DNA from: Heterobilharzia americana
Lineage: Eukaryota; Platyhelminthes; Trematoda; Strigeidida; Schistosomatidae
DNA length: 64,000 nucleotides
Direction of reading: 5' to 3'
NCBI GenBank assembly: GCA_944470555.2
Contig: OX104134.1
Span: 55,419,890-55,483,889, forward strand
Within the stretch, counting starts at the first letter, position 1, and each line of letters opens with the position of its first letter. The translations under genes and the position numbers were made by a program. Below, in pieces: positions 1 through 14,493 of the stretch. The notes below the pieces were generated by a model. That model did no database searches. It had not been told where the DNA came from and saw only the letters and a list, made by a program, of their open reading frames with translations.

Positions 1-1599
1 ACGAGTTAAATATGTGCTTCTGAGCTGCCCAGGTTAACATGAAGGATTTTTCAAGTAAATAACATTATCCCTAATTAAATGGAAAGTCTGCAATGTTTTA
101 GCAAGAAAGCTACTTTCCTTCACTATATATTGTATTCGAGACATTAATCAATCATTATTGACCTATCAGTATAATAAAAAATATATGATAGTTAAGAGGA
201 TTCATTTTGTGGAGATTAATTATCAGCGTGAATTGACCAGAACGTCTTTCCATGCAGGCATATATGTTTGCTTCGAACCGGTGGTGAAAGGATGGTTTCT
301 CTATACGGTTGATGAATGCAAATAAATAGTTGCTCACCTACGTATTTTCTAGTCATAAATGAAGTGAAATTGAAGCTATGATATCAAAAACTATCAGTAT
401 TACTGTTCCTAGTAGTTACGTTCTTTAGTAAATCCCAGTTCTTATGTGTCATCTAAAAACATGCAGTCACAGTTTTATCGGTAATTCTATAAGTAAATTG
501 ACTGAGAATGTATGCTGATGTCCTAAACTACGAATATTTTTTTGTGATTGACCATTAATATATGATATTTTGACGCCCCCACCTTCAAACAATGGTACAG
601 AAACTAATAATTTTACCATGGTTACAAATGAAGAAAGCATTAAAATCGGTCACACTCTTCACTAGTTAGTTATCTATCCTTGACTCAAGAATTATCTGTT
701 ATTTTGTTGTAGGGGTCTGCAATGCAACTACGTAACCAATTGAATTACATCTATTTTTAAGGCATTGAGAAGGTCAGTAGAAGGTTTGCATTAACAGCCA
801 TGTTTCAATTCAAAGTGTCCTGCGGTATTTTTAGATATTCAATAAAGTCTGGGATTATGCAAACCTAAAGACTTAAGAAATGCTGTTCTTAACCCAGCAA
901 GGTGCTGAAAGATTTTAAATTATGGAAAGTGTTATTAATTATTTGTAGAATTCATTGAATAGTGGGTTTGGGATTCAAACCCCAAGTATGATGTTAAGGG
1001 GAGAGATTGTGATTGTCTGCAATCACATGACCCATTAACACCAATTTTTCTAGAAATACCACTTCTACTTCTATGTTTTTATACTTGCTTTATAATGTAC
1101 ATTTCATTAACATATTGTAATGTGTATGAAAACAGGAAAAAAGAGAAATTCTTGCTCTTGATACATTACGTAACTTTCCCTCTTTTACATAATGTATTTT
1201 TGTATTATCTTAGGAATTTCTATCTTTTCCACCTCACTTCAATCAATTTACAGATAAGAAATTGGGTCCATCGAAATGAAGAGCTTACCCTTGCTGTGGT
1301 TACCTATCTTCCTCAATAATCCAACGGGCTTAATCTGATATCTGAAAAAGAGTTGTATTATAAAAGACTGAATACAGTGCATCAGAACGAAGTAACAAAC
1401 AGATCGAGTGTATATCTGAATATGTTTGTTGCATTTCCTAACACAAATCGGATGAGAAGACAAATACTCAGTGATAATATTGGATGATGGTTGTGTTATA
1501 TCACAGAATGGCGGGAGAAGTAAAATGTTAACCAGCGTTGAGACGCAAACGCACTGGGTTTCACCACTCAGAGAGTTGTAGTTGAACATTGCTGCGAAG
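1..1599. other. no recognised feature
   Basis: AT-rich sequence. No exon, element or RNA gene could be supported. Confidence 0.6.
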
Positions 1600-1700
1600 T
1601 CACACTAGAACAAAACAGCCGTTCGGTGATCCCAGGTTTTCAGCCTTCCTCAAACTGATGTCATTCCGTGATGGAAACCACTCTAAAATTAATCGAATCC
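1600..1700 (+). mobile_element. hammerhead-type SINE, tail fragment
   Basis: Contains ggttttcagccttcctcaaa, then ctgatgtcattccgtgatgg and aaaattaatcg. It aligns with the tail of the SINE seen at 7.5, 26.3 and 39.4 kb. Only the 3' tail is present. Confidence 0.6.
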
Positions 1701-4700
1701 CGTAAATCTACAGAAACCCATAAATGCAACAGAAATATATTCTGGAGGTAAGACATGCCTATTAAACAGAGTGCAGTATTTCCAAAGTCAGTATATCTTT
1801 GCTACACAATAATTTTTGTTTAGTTGAATTCAAATAAAACACGTGGTTGCGATTATGTACAATCATTTTTCTTCTAGTGACAATGAGTTTAATCATATAG
1901 TCTATAAAATGCACTGTATGAAAAATACTGACTTGAACTCGGTGCATTCTGATAATAACAGTTATGTTCCGCAATCAGATATCTTATGATCTGTTTGATA
2001 AGCCCATTTTAGTGTCTGATAAACTGGCTGTTAATTCACATTATTTTCTTTCAGATTGCTTGTTAATCATATCTTGGTAATTAAATATTTGTTGATTAGT
2101 GTTTTTTCTTTGGATTATACATTTGAATAAGAATTTAACTAAAAACTGATTATTATGTGATGATTGTATTAGGTTCTTTTCCAAATTTTTGGCAACATTT
2201 TACGCCGGTTAAAGACGTTAGCCTATCGGGGTGTGTACATAAATGTTCTTTAAGCCTACAATAATAGATATACAGTTTTACTAAATATTAAATTGCCTTC
2301 TACTTGGAATGCTCAAATAATAGTGAAAGTTGATAGCTAGTAAAATATAAGTCATTAGGTGATAGACCATTGTACAAATAAGAATAAATAGCTAGGATAC
2401 GGGATATTGAAGAAGACTGAAATTCAGAAAGTTCATTTCTTAAACCTAGGAAGAAAGCTCTTTATTCATTCACTGATCACTTAAAAAGCTTTAAAAAGGA
2501 TGAATTTCTGCAGTAAATCTAAATTGATAACCAAGAATGATTATAACGTGCTTTGTGTAGTGTTTAAGCCGATAGGCAATCAGATGCAGTAAATGATGTT
2601 AGTTAACATTATGACAATAACCAGCATTTATTTGAAGATCAGCATACACTGATTTCTGAAAAAATTCTTTTTTGGAACTAGGAATGTTTAACGGGTTGTT
2701 ACAGATCTTAAAATTAAGCAATAAATCTTATTCTTGTACCACACATACAACAAATAAAGAAACTATTTGGAATAAAGTTGTCGCATAAATACCAAACCTA
2801 GCCTTCTACTCAATTATAAACTCTTATTCATCCCTGTTACTAATTTCAATGGAAGTAAGAGTTTCTGGACGATGTCTGTCAAAAAATAAATGCAAACATG
2901 AACACATACAATGATTTTCAAACATTCTTAACTGTTAGATTCACTTCCACCTAACAGAGAAAGTAATCTAGAAATTCTGCCTGTTTCGTTTGAGTAACCA
3001 TTTTATTCTAGTTATAAGTGGAAATATTTTCTATTGATTTTAGTTTCACTGAATGTATAATTTCTTTAAATTAATTATCTTGAATAAAATACTCAAAGTC
3101 ACTTTGAAAGTTGTATTTGTAAATAACTCATAACTTCATCTCTTTGACTCATTTGATGATGAACAACCTTCAAAATTCAAATTTATCTGAAAGCGAAGCA
3201 ATTTCTACGTCAAGTTGGCTTGCATATTAAGCTTAACCATCGAGTAAATTACTCTTCTCATGAGTATTCATACTAAACAAAAATAGTTCACCTATCTTTT
3301 ACCTTTACCTTTAAGTGGTTACCTATGTTAACTTCGACCAACACTGAGATCGGTACACTTGGCATTTACCTGTTTCGTTTTAGGGTTATCAATATTGGAA
3401 CTTTTCGTATCATTGATGTCGTTTATAAACATGGAAAAATTTTCCAATTAACTGTTTATTATGACATTTTAACACAACAGGTTTAAATTAGCTGTCGTCC
3501 TACCTACAATTGGTCCTTACATCTCGCTTTCTGTCAGGCGCCTTAACTGTTTATATATTCTCAACTGTGACAGGAGAATAGAGTTTGTTTACACAGTTTA
3601 CCGATCTAGACAAAATTAATACAAATGCTGAAGCACATATGTATAGTGTATCTTGACACATTGCATCCATTACAAGACGTCAAGTCGTCGCTCATGAGTT
3701 CTTCAGATCCAAAAAATGAATAAGGCGACTAATTAGTTTTAACTGGCTGTACGTTGTTAAGATCAAGAACATTCCCACCTGCGGTTCAGTCTTCGGTTTT
3801 TTGGCTCTAATTCTAATATTGCTATACTCATTAAGAATTAAGTTTTAAAGCTTGAAAAATATTACAAACATATTATCAACAAGAAAAGGTTTAAAGAAAT
3901 TCTTTCGAACTCCATGATTTGATATAAATGATTGAAAAACCAGTGACACATAAAGAACAGACAGTGTTTGAAATAGTATAAGCACTCCGAACACATGGTT
4001 GTAACATACCTAATTTTGCTCTTAACTTATTTAGTAACTTTATCACATGTATTTCCTACACCTTCAATCAGAGCAGGTAGTGAGGATCCTCAGTATCAGA
4101 ATGACATTTTTTAGTTTTAAACGAATAAAATAGCAGCGATCAGGCAGACAGATCGAAATAGACGAATCTTCCCTTCAATCAGATAACACTTAACTAACGT
4201 ATTCATACGATTGCCCCACTAATCACTTTCATACCTTTCCTATCTCTCCATTATTTGCTTTCTATTTCCTAAGATTAGATGATTTTTGTCTGTCTTCCTT
4301 CATTTTCTCTTCCTATCTCATTATGAATAAATGATAAACGAACAGGCAGGTTATACAGTATGGATGTTTTTTAGAAAATTAAAAATCTTAACGCTCTTGT
4401 GTATACACACTTAGTCAAGACATGAATTTTATGTCTGTCTAATTATATTTTTCCTTCACTTAGTTACTGGCCTTACTCTTCTGAAAATGTTTCAGATTTC
4501 CTCTTCATGTTACATACATAGATCTCTATGGCAAATAATGGCTGACAAAGAGTGACAGAACTTGTTCAGCTTACCAGAATATGTGCAGTGTAGTAATGTA
4601 AACAAATAATGGTCCGTTCAAAAATTTTATCCGCTTTTTTCGGTGAGTCTTTTCATGATTAAATTAACTATCTATTTAATTTTATGTATCAATAATTAGT

Positions 4701-5193
4701 TACTTATTATGAAGAAACTAAATTACTTTTGTAGTTCATAAATTAGTTTTCTTAAGAATTTTCGAGCACTGCATCGAAATCATTTGACTAATTTTAAAAA
4801 CCTGTAGACAACTACTTCATATCAATCCACAGAAACTGATTAGTGGTTCCTTAGTTCAACATTAGTTTACGAAAGTTTTTAAAAGATCTCATGGATGATT
4901 CTTCATGCATTCGTCTATATTAGCCAGAAAAGAGAAATAAGTCTTTCGTTCTTACTCTTCTACGGTAATTTTACTAGGAAAAATCACTGTCACCTCAATA
5001 ATCTATTCCTTATCGTTAGCCTAAAAGTTAAGTGGTCATTTAACTCAGTGATTCAAACACCATAATAATGTAGTCTGGACCGCATACATTTAAATAGAAT
5101 CCTATCTTAAACACTTGTCCTGTACTAAAAAATAACAGGTTAACGTTAAGCTAAACGGTTATTTTTCTACTGTTGAGTGAAACGTCTTTCGAT
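1701..5193. other. no recognised feature
   Basis: AT-rich sequence without open frames of note or similarity to the elements found elsewhere in the window. Confidence 0.6.
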
Positions 5194-6550
5194 TTATTAT
5201 TATTTGTCGTTTGGGTTCCTAATGAAACGTAGGGCCGCAGTAGCAAGTCTTCACTTCACTCTCTCCTCTGCAGTCTTTTCAACCTGACTCCACCACTCTC
5301 CACAACCTCTCATTTTCTTCCTCACACCATCCTCATCCATATCACCCTCACCTCAGACACACAACTCGTCGTTTCCCCTTTGAGTTCCACTCGAAGACCT
5401 GACCTGACGCGTGATGTCCCCAATCGGCCTTCCCAGTGTATGCCCAATCCAATCCATCTCCACTTTCCTCTACTGCATATTTGTTGGGTGGTGGCTTCTT
5501 GGTTGGTTCCTCCCCAGTCAGAGTTGCTTGTTGCTTATTCTTATTATTCTGGCCATCCATCTAATCCTCAGTATGTAGTGAGTGTAGGCGACAGGTGTTG
5601 ATGTATGTTTGTAGTTTGTTGGAAATGGTTTTCGCGACACGCCAAGTTTCTGAACCATCACACTGAAGCACTGACTAGACATTGATGTTGAAAATCCAGA
5701 TCTTGTTCACGCTTTATACTGAGTGCAGTGAAGTGTAGTAGATCTGTATACATATTTCAGATTAGTGAAGGCCTGTCTTGCTTATCCTATACTGAGTTTG
5801 ACATCATCGTCTGTATCCTTGCCATCTGAAGTTGAAACGATACTGAATAGGTAGGTAGGTCAAAGAGATAACTTCCTTTAGATTTCTCCCACTGATAATA
5901 GCTGATGCGTATTGTTGGCAGGGCATATTCATCACATGTCTTCTCTACGTTCACTTGAAATCCTGTTTTCGCTACCCTGCATTTTTTGTCAACTTATTAG
6001 TTTTCGCCTGTAGATCTTCCAGTTTGTGAGACATTAGACATAAGTCATCAACGTTGGCGAAATCCAGATCTTCTGGGCTCATTCATCGGTCAAACAGCGT
6101 ACACTCACCTTCTCGCTCATCACAGTTTCTTGCAAGAACCTTGTCTTACTCCTGTCTTCACTTCAAAGGCATCACTGAACTTTTCATTGTGAATCACTCG
6201 GCATGTGGCGTCGTCAAATAGCTGTTGAATGAGGTTGATAAAGGTTTATGTCACTAAAGCCGTATTGTTGAAGTGAATACCAAATTACTTGTCGGTCGAC
6301 GCTGTCAAAGGCCTTTTCAAAGTCGATGAAGTTGAGGTAGAGAGTTGAATGCCATTCTATATTCTGTTCTAAGATGCGATGCAAACTTTCTGCGGTGTGA
6401 GCATGTCCACTGTTGTCACTGCGTCTGTTGTCAGTGGTTCTGGTGGAATTCCAACTGATCCCGGATTTCAGCAACTTTATGGCTTCAGGACTTCACTTCT
6501 GCTTTCGTCTGAGGGCTTGCGATTACTGATAGTACTGTGGCTGGGCTGGT
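5194..6550 (-). mobile_element. RTE-clade retrotransposon copy E (3' half, runs into the N gap)
   Basis: Minus-strand 3' portion of an RTE-type non-LTR element. It begins at its 3' tail (a short ATT/AAT-rich run near 5194) and includes the C-terminal segment NKYAVEESGDGLDWAYTGKA, identical at the protein level to copies F and C. Near 6214-6474 the RT fragment YLNFIDFEKAFDSVDRQVIW sits directly next to HAHTAESLHRI, an internal deletion also found in copy B. The upstream end is hidden by the N gap, and the sequence after the gap is unrelated. No open frame survives. Confidence 0.88.
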
Positions 6551-7023
6551 NNNNNNNNNNNNNNNNNNNNNNNNNNNNNNNNNNNNNNNNNNNNNNNNNN
6601 NNNNNNNNNNNNNNNNNNNNNNNNNNNNNNNNNNNNNNNNNNNNNNNNNNNNNNNNNNNNNNNNNNNNNNNNNNNNNNNNNNNNNNNNNNNNNNNNNNNN
6701 NNNNNNNNNNNNNNNNNNNNNNNNNNNNNNNNNNNNNNNNNNNNNNNNNNNNNNNNNNNNNNNNNNNNNNNNNNNNNNNNNNNNNNNNNNNNNNNNNNNN
6801 NNNNNNNNNNNNNNNNNNNNNNNNNNNNNNNNNNNNNNNNNNNNNNNNNNNNNNNNNNNNNNNNNNNNNNNNNNNNNNNNNNNNNNNNNNNNNNNNNNNN
6901 NNNNNNNNNNNNNNNNNNNNNNNNNNNNNNNNNNNNNNNNNNNNNNNNNNNNNNNNNNNNNNNNNNNNNNNNNNNNNNNNNNNNNNNNNNNNNNNNNNNN
7001 NNNNNNNNNNNNNNNNNNNNNNN
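6551..7023. other. assembly gap (473 N)
   Basis: Run of N that interrupts RTE copy E. Near-identical copies of the element elsewhere in the window are a likely cause of the failed assembly here. Confidence 0.99.
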
Positions 7024-7144
7024 ACACTGTACAGTTTCTCAAATTACTCGTAAGTTTTCATAAATGTAAGTTATGATCTATCGGGTGTCAAAAATAGTAA
7101 CTGCTTTATGAGAAGTTGATATATATATACAGAGTAAATAACAC

Positions 7145-7250
7145 TTAAAGTCTTCAGTTGGCATCCGCTTTTCCGACTGCTTGACCCCATAGGTTACAGC
7201 TCCACATAAGAACTTTTTGATATCCATCAAGAAGCATACTGTAATAAGAA
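7145..7250 (-). mobile_element. hammerhead-type SINE, head fragment, left half of an inverted pair
   Basis: Matches the reverse complement of the SINE head (cttcagttggcatccgcttt, then gaccccataggttacagctc). The same sequence in opposite orientation starts at 7254, so the two form a head-to-head pair. Confidence 0.7.
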
Positions 7251-7300
7251 CCTGTGACCTGCGGGGTCAACTAGCCGGAAAAGCGGATGCAAACTGAAGA
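7152..7300. repeat. inverted repeat, arms 7152-7200 and 7254-7300
   Basis: The 47-49-base arms are close to perfect reverse complements (six to seven mismatches by eye), separated by about 53 bases. They come from two head-to-head SINE copies and would fold into a long hairpin. Confidence 0.85.
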
Positions 7301-7565
7301 ATTCGGGTGTTATTCGCGCTTTGTCTTGAAACGAAAGAAGTTGGAAACTGTGAACCATTGGACTCTGATCCAGTGACTTAATGGTGAACGCGTTTGCATG
7401 AAACGTTGAAGTCTTTAAATCTATCCCAAGTTAGGGTCGTAGATATAATATCAGGAAGTCCCTTACTGGGATGAAATTGTTGTCCAGGTTTCCCAAGTTT
7501 TCAATGGTTCTCCAACTGATTTCAGTCTATGATGAATACAACCTCAAAAGCATCATAATGGTAAC
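7251..7565 (+). mobile_element. hammerhead-type SINE copy, right half of an inverted pair
   Basis: Nearly complete plus-strand copy: head (ggggtcaactagccggaaaa), a tRNA-like A-box region (tccagtgacttaatggtgaa near 7371), a decayed B box, a degenerate hammerhead (tcaggaagtcccttactggg, then atgaaa) and the tail ggttctccaactgatttcag ending near gatgaatac. Confidence 0.72.
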
Positions 7566-10442
7566 AGAGGAAGGTAAGAAAGATAATACAATCTTGAAAG
7601 ATCATATATGATCTAAGAAGTTAGTCATTGAGAAAATAAGAGGGGTTTTTAGTTTGTAGAAGTTTAGAGGGAATATATAATCATTGCGTTATAATTTTCT
7701 CTCTGACCAGGAAAAAAATAATTTTAATTGTATCTGGAAAGTAGAGGCCAATGCGGGGAACTCGGAAGCAGAAACATCATTTTTATACATAAAATAGGTT
7801 TAGAACTTTTCTTCTTACTGGATTTGTTTTACCCAATGAGTGCAGTCATACAAACTTGGAGGAATATTGATAACGATTAAGCATGAAGGTTTATCAATCT
7901 TACGTTCACTATATACTGAACAGGTGAGTATTGAGCTTTCGACAAATTTTACTGTTCCTTTACCTAATCACACTGGAAAGGACTCAATGTAGCAATGAGT
8001 TTGCTGGTAGGTTTTATAGATCTGGTTATCATCTTAGGAACAGCTAGATATCTAAACACGTATATGACCAGACTAAGCAGACTAACCTTCAACTCCATTG
8101 ACATCATACAGAGAGAAGTATATTTAAGACACGACTGCGACAAAGAGGTTTCTCAAACAGTTTTTGAGTATCATTTTCATCGTTTCTACAGCTTCATTTG
8201 TTTAGAATGAATAACTCGATTACACTGGCTTATTCAGTACAATCTGAAAGGACTCCTCTTTATTTTTTTAATTTTAGCGGTTCATACAAACTTCTCCAGG
8301 TAAACATTCTTATGCGGGGAGTTCAATATTATTTTTTTCCTGATTGTTTTAAAATGTCAGCTGCTCAAATCTTCCTAGTTCAAATATTAAAGCATAAACC
8401 TGCTTCCATGTATCTGAACTAGTGTACATTCAGTAATCAAGTATGTATGAAACAAAGAAAGATTAACGAGAATAATTCCTTGGTGTCTTATTATCAAAGT
8501 TTAGTTAGTACGCAAACCTTAGTTCATTTGTTTCTCTTACGTAAGGGATTTCACGTGCTTATTTACTTCATTTCTACTGATTCATTGTAATAACTTCTTT
8601 CGAAGAATTATTTACCATTTAATCTCATCATTTCTTTCTTATTCAACCGTCAATAAATAATCATTTCTGCTGATAGGATTCTAGAAGACCAATAATTTTA
8701 TTTTTAGAACGCGCACAAAAATTAACTCGCGACATTTACCCAAAGTTTTTAGTTTCCTAATTATATATCTATCTTTATCTGTCTTTTTGACATGCATTTT
8801 AAGGAAGCTTATTGTATTAAACCAGATTCAGTGTCTCCTAAATATCTAATACCTTTCTATACTTTTAATATGTACGTGAATAGCTCAACAAAAAATTCTA
8901 TCCAACTGTAATACGAACTTCATCCATACGTCTCAACCAGATTCTCGGAAAGAAGATTAATTTCATCACTGCATTATTTCATGGCAAATGGATGAAAAAA
9001 TCGGTAACTATCTAGGGTCCCAGAGATCCAAATGGTACACTTTCCGTTAATCGGCATAGATAACCTTTTGAATTTGAAAAATATTGACCATAATCATAAT
9101 TATAAGGACTATATGACTTCACTTAGATTCAATAAACAATATGTCTTGGTGTAAATACCTAAAAATAAGAGGTTATTTATGATGTATATTCACTAGGAAT
9201 ATAAGTAAGAAAATAACACAAGCAACCTTACTATTATTTTATCTTCATCAATGTGAGTTAATACGATTCGATCCATGAGTTCAAACGAATTTTCCACATC
9301 CTATTTTACTTCATCACACGGTTTTAATATTTGAGATAAACGACTTAGTGAAACGAACAGCTGATGGTAATGAAATATCTACAAAGTGACTTGTTATTTC
9401 GTAACTCCATCAGGCTTTAATAAATTTCTTTTAAACCAGACTTCTCAACATTCTTATGTGGTGGTTAATTTTAGCTTATGGTGCCACTTCAACTGAGTGT
9501 TTTATGAATGTTTAACTTAGTATAATGAAGATGATACTAAGGAACTTTGCTTGTCAGTTAACTCACTGGGGGGTTCATAATAGCCTTTTGCTATGAACTT
9601 TAAGTGACAACCACTTCACAGGAATAGATCAAATATTCATGAAAGGACTCCGGATTAAAAATAACGTGAATACAGCAACAATCTCTGTAATGAAAGTTGT
9701 TATTAGCAATATAACTTATGTGAGTGTTAAAAGATTTTCAGATAGCTACTTTCTGATGTTTTGTGTTGACACTGTCTTTTAGAATAAAAATGAAAGCTTC
9801 GATATAAAACTATTCAGTTTAAAGAACACAATAACATTAAAATGTGTATAATAATAAACTTCCGACCAGTGACCAAATGCCAACACAATTCACAAGGGGA
9901 CTTAAGTTTTTCTACTCCATCCTTCAAAGATTAATGAGTGTGAGCTGAAAATGAGTCCTAAACTAGGAAAAAACAGCTTTCCAATGCTTCTAGGTTTTCA
10001 GCGAATCTTCATAATAACAACTAATTTCAGTGCAATGAACCAGTACAAGTCAACAACCGAATAAATGCATATATCAGCCTGTTTAACTAAAACGTCACTG
10101 ACAGTAGTAAGGCAGGTTAATAAATGGAAACTTTTATACACTTGCTGTTACTTTAGAGATCGAACGACAAGGATTCTAATGTTGTTAGGTGACGAATTAT
10201 AATAACCAAGTAATCTCAACATACTGTTACCAACCAGCAGAATTTATCCATAACCATAGGGTTATTCAAACTTTTCACACTATAAAATCCAGACTTTTAT
10301 TCAGTGGATAAAACTAAAGTTCGTTTACGGAGTCTTAATTTCTGCATGCTTTAATGATATTGTCTGTAGTGAACCTAGATTCAACCCATTTAAAGACTGT
10401 TTCGAAACAGAAAATTGTAAAAATATTGCATAGAGACGTGAT
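7566..10442. other. no recognised feature
   Basis: Only short open frames, none with a known motif. Confidence 0.6.
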
Positions 10443-11108
10443 TGTTATTATTTGTCCTTTAGGTTCCTAGTGGAACAAATGGCTTCAGTAGAACGCCTCC
10501 ATTTCACTCCCTCCTCTGCAGTCTTTCCAAACTGTCTCCACCACTGTCCAAAACCTCTCACTTTCTTCCTCACACCATCCTCATCCATATCACCCTCACC
10601 TCAGACACACAACTCGTCGTTTCCCCTTTGAGTTCCACTCGAAGACCTGACCTGACGCGTGATGTCCCCAATCGGCCTTCCCAGTGTATGCCCAATCCAA
10701 TCCATCTCCACTTTCCTCTACTGCATATTTGTTGGGTGGTGGCTTCTTGGTTGGTTCCTCCCCAGTCAGAGTTGCTTGTTGCTTATTCTTATTATTCTGG
10801 CCATCCATCTAATCCTCAGTATGTAGTGAGTGTAGGCGACAGGTGTTGATGTATGTTTGTAGTTTGTTGGAAATGGTTTTCGCGACACGCCAAGTTTCTG
10901 AACCATCACACTGAAGCACTGACTAGACATTGATGTTGAAAATCCAGATCTTGTTCACGCTTTATACTGAGTGCAGTGAAGTGTAGTAGATCTCCATACT
11001 GATTTAAGGTTAATGAAGGCCTATCTTGATTTTCTGACACCGGGTTTGACACCTTCGTCTGTGCCACCTATAGTGGAAACGATGCTTCCTGGGTAGGTAA
11101 AATAGACA
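10443..11108 (-). mobile_element. RTE-clade retrotransposon copy F (5'-truncated 3' end)
   Basis: The last ~0.65 kb of the RTE element on the minus strand, near-identical to copy E over 10570-10990 (it gives the same 70-residue fragment). It stops around 11108 where copies A and E continue, so it is 5'-truncated, as is usual for target-primed insertions. A short gacgtga occurs at both ends (about 10435 and 11113) and may be a target-site duplication, but it is only seven bases. Confidence 0.85.
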
Positions 11109-14100
11109 GCTGACGTGAAACTAGTATGTTTTTGATAAAGTTAACCTTTTTTGACAGACTTCTATTTCATTATTAGAATGCTTCCTGCATTATAACTCAG
11201 TAAGTCTGTTAGTCTTGAGGTGGCTCTGCTCAGCATCAGTAATTTGACAGACCCCTATGTGTGACTTTTCCAATAGACTTTAAACTAAAGACATTATCCA
11301 TTCTTGAGCAAAATAAGGAGATACTACTCCATCAAATTCTCCAATTTTCTTTGAATAAACTACATAACTCACTACTTTGTTAACGAAGATTGTCATCTTT
11401 TTTCCCTCAGCTGTTGCAACGGTAGATAAATAGATGCCAAGAATTTCTTTTCTTTCGACTGAACGAACGTGACAGGATTTTAGAGTTACGACTGCCCAGG
11501 AAAATTGAGTGATTTACTTTCAGCCTGAAATATTCTAGTCCCAAAAACAAGGCTTATTTTACCTCGAAATACCGTACCATACTGAATTAAAAAACAAATG
11601 ATGCAAAATTTATAATTTAAAGTTGTTTTACACGTAGCTGGTAATGATTTGAATGGTAGACGACTTTAAATGATCATTTAATTTACGCCCAGATGAAGAT
11701 CAACCAAAATGAATAAAGACTTGTAAAAGTATAATTTAAAGATCCATCTCCCACTCGACTGCCAATCAGAAGTTTGTAGCTTTATCTTACAAACGCGGGC
11801 ATTTCTTTACTTAACTAAAGCTGACAATGCTCAACTTCTTCCGTTTTTCTCCAACAGAGTTATTTGAAATGAAGTGGAATAGGTTATATTGTTTTATACA
11901 CTTACAGATTATACTCTTCCAACACAATTCTGAAAACTCTAATTGTAGTATATAAGTTCAAACTAAAGCTGAGAGAATACATATAGTACAGCACTCTAAA
12001 ATGCTTTCCCGATTAACGACCTAATTATTCTCGAACGATCAGTAATCCAGGTTTGCTGATTGCTTTGATGGATAAACAAGATCAGGTGTTTTCAGATTTG
12101 AAGATTTCCAATATTCTTTTCAATAAGCAATAGTTCTAATAAACCCAAAATATTTGAATAAGTAATAACTATCAAACAAACCAGTCGAACAGGTCAGTGT
12201 GACCTTTCTCCTCAAATTTATCAATACGGATACTGAAAGGAAGTCATTATCAGAAGATAGAATTGTGTTTATCAAAAGCCTTTTAGGAAATAAATTGATT
12301 TCAAATACTCGTTATTTTGGTTTTTTTATTTTTCAATAAATGTACAAGAAAATAGATTTGTTTTAACTGAAGTTTGCTATTTAATGCGAATAGCTTTATC
12401 GAATTTATAATAAACCGAGATTAACAATCTCCAAGCTTAAGCATGGTAACTTGATGAGTATTTCTGCATCAAATTCCAAATTGGTTTAGATGTCTATAAA
12501 TTAGTTCCAGATCCAATATAAATGATGTAGCATAGACATAAGTAGCTGAAAGTAACAGCTAGATATTGCATTACCTATTATTGCAGACTTGAAACGACCT
12601 GTTTTCCGAATTCTATGTAGATCATTCATATCAAATATTTTTTGCTTGAATATTTTAAATATGCCTAATATTTGGCAAGAGCCCCAAAATATCAATAGGG
12701 AAGGTTTCAATACTTTATTATTCAGTGCTTTTATCTACAAAGTTGATGCTCTATGAACTGGATTTTTCCATTTGCTAGGAAATGTAATGATGCTGTCTTC
12801 TAGAACACCATCCGATTTTTGAGATAGTTAATCTGAAGTAATCTGAAGTTAAGAATATTGTTTATTACTCTTCTCATACCTAACATTCACCTCTTTCCAT
12901 TGGATGCAATATTTTAATGTACCACTGAATAACCCATTGACGCGTTTTACGAAAACACAAATGTGCAAAAATGGATTGTAGTTGTGAGCTTCTTTCCCAT
13001 AATTAATTGAATATCCAATCTAGTGGCTTTTTTCTACACCTACAGGATGGTATTGAAGTTTAAATTAAAATGATTTATTGTTTATCTCTTTTGACAGTCA
13101 GAATAATTGGCTAATCTGAACTATCTGACCACTATCTCAATTTCATCATAGCCCATGTTTTGAAAGGATAAGAGAAAATCTAATAGTACAGCTATAATTA
13201 CCAGACTGCTTTCGGTTCACGGTTTTTACTGGGGCAGAAAGCTGATGTCACTACCCCGATGGCTGCTGCTTACCTATCTCAGGATGGTTATACGTGATCC
13301 AGGTGCTGAATGATGAAATACATTATTATTTTACCTTTTGTTAGAATATCATTATTCATTTGTAACCAACACAACTGAAGTAATCGTGTTCTGTAGTAAT
13401 AAAATATTTTCATTTCCGTTGTATAAAGAATTACTGTCTTGTCTTTATTGACCTGCTGAGGCACAAAAAGCAGCATAAAGAAAATCGTAAAATCAAAAGA
13501 TACCTGCTTACAAACAACTATCAAAAATGCAAGTAAAACACTAGAATCATTTTGATGACGAAAAAGGCATTTCACTAACTGTATAAATACGAATTGCAGT
13601 CTTTCTAAAAGTAGCATATGAAGATCAATCTATTTTATAAACTTTAAGACCGGTAAGAATCATCTACAAGATGCCATCCTGAATGGTGAGGGAGGTAAGA
13701 TATAGATTAATAAATCCACTACAAAACCAAGCAGTGTGTGACGTAAACTGAGAATTCTAGTCGGAAAAATGTACTGATAAAGTAACGATGCTACGGAAAG
13801 CCTAAAGCGAACATGAGTTTTTGAGAATAGGTAGAATTTTGACAGCTTTGCACGCGTGCAACACGTGCAACTTAAGTCTTTTTACATTTTGTAAACAAAC
13901 AACTGATTACTGAAAAATTAATCCATTCCTGAGAAATTTGACTTCCGTGTAGACATTGAACAAAGAATAAAATAAATACCTAGGTATTGGCCAAAATAAC
14001 TAAGGTAAAGAAACTCTGATGTGTGTTTGTACTAGTAAGCTTACATCCAGGGCAGTTAAATACAGATGGAAATATGTATCTCTGTAAATGCATTCTTGAT

Positions 14101-14493
14101 TTACTGCCGACGAATTCCACTGTGACCGGTATAAAAGACTTGCGGAAGTATGACAATCAACGGTTTTAGATAAATGATAGTTTCTTAGTAGCAATGGTAA
14201 ATGTGATTTTTGTATAGGATTTATTTATCTGATATAGCACTCAGTAACTAGGTGTTATTAAATGTATAATGTTATGAGCATAAATAATCGCTCACAAACT
14301 TCTAAGTAAACGCATAGCTTTCATTATCTGAAATTTATATGTCTACCATCAATTATTCTTTGCTTTTAGTGGTAATAAAATTTCCGTACCTCCAGTATAG
14401 ACGTCCTGTCATTCCTGTAACATGTCCTGGGTATTGATTCGATGGATAGAAAATTCTCTAACCCGTGCTATCTTCATGGCCTTAATCTTAAGC
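11109..14493. other. no recognised feature
   Basis: AT-rich. If the Penelope-like element at 17967 once extended to the left, its 5' part should lie in the last few hundred bases here, but I could not recognise it. Confidence 0.55.

Noticed and set aside
1248..1589. 113-codon minus-strand frame
   Set aside because: No motif, no splice context and no relation to the genes or elements around it.
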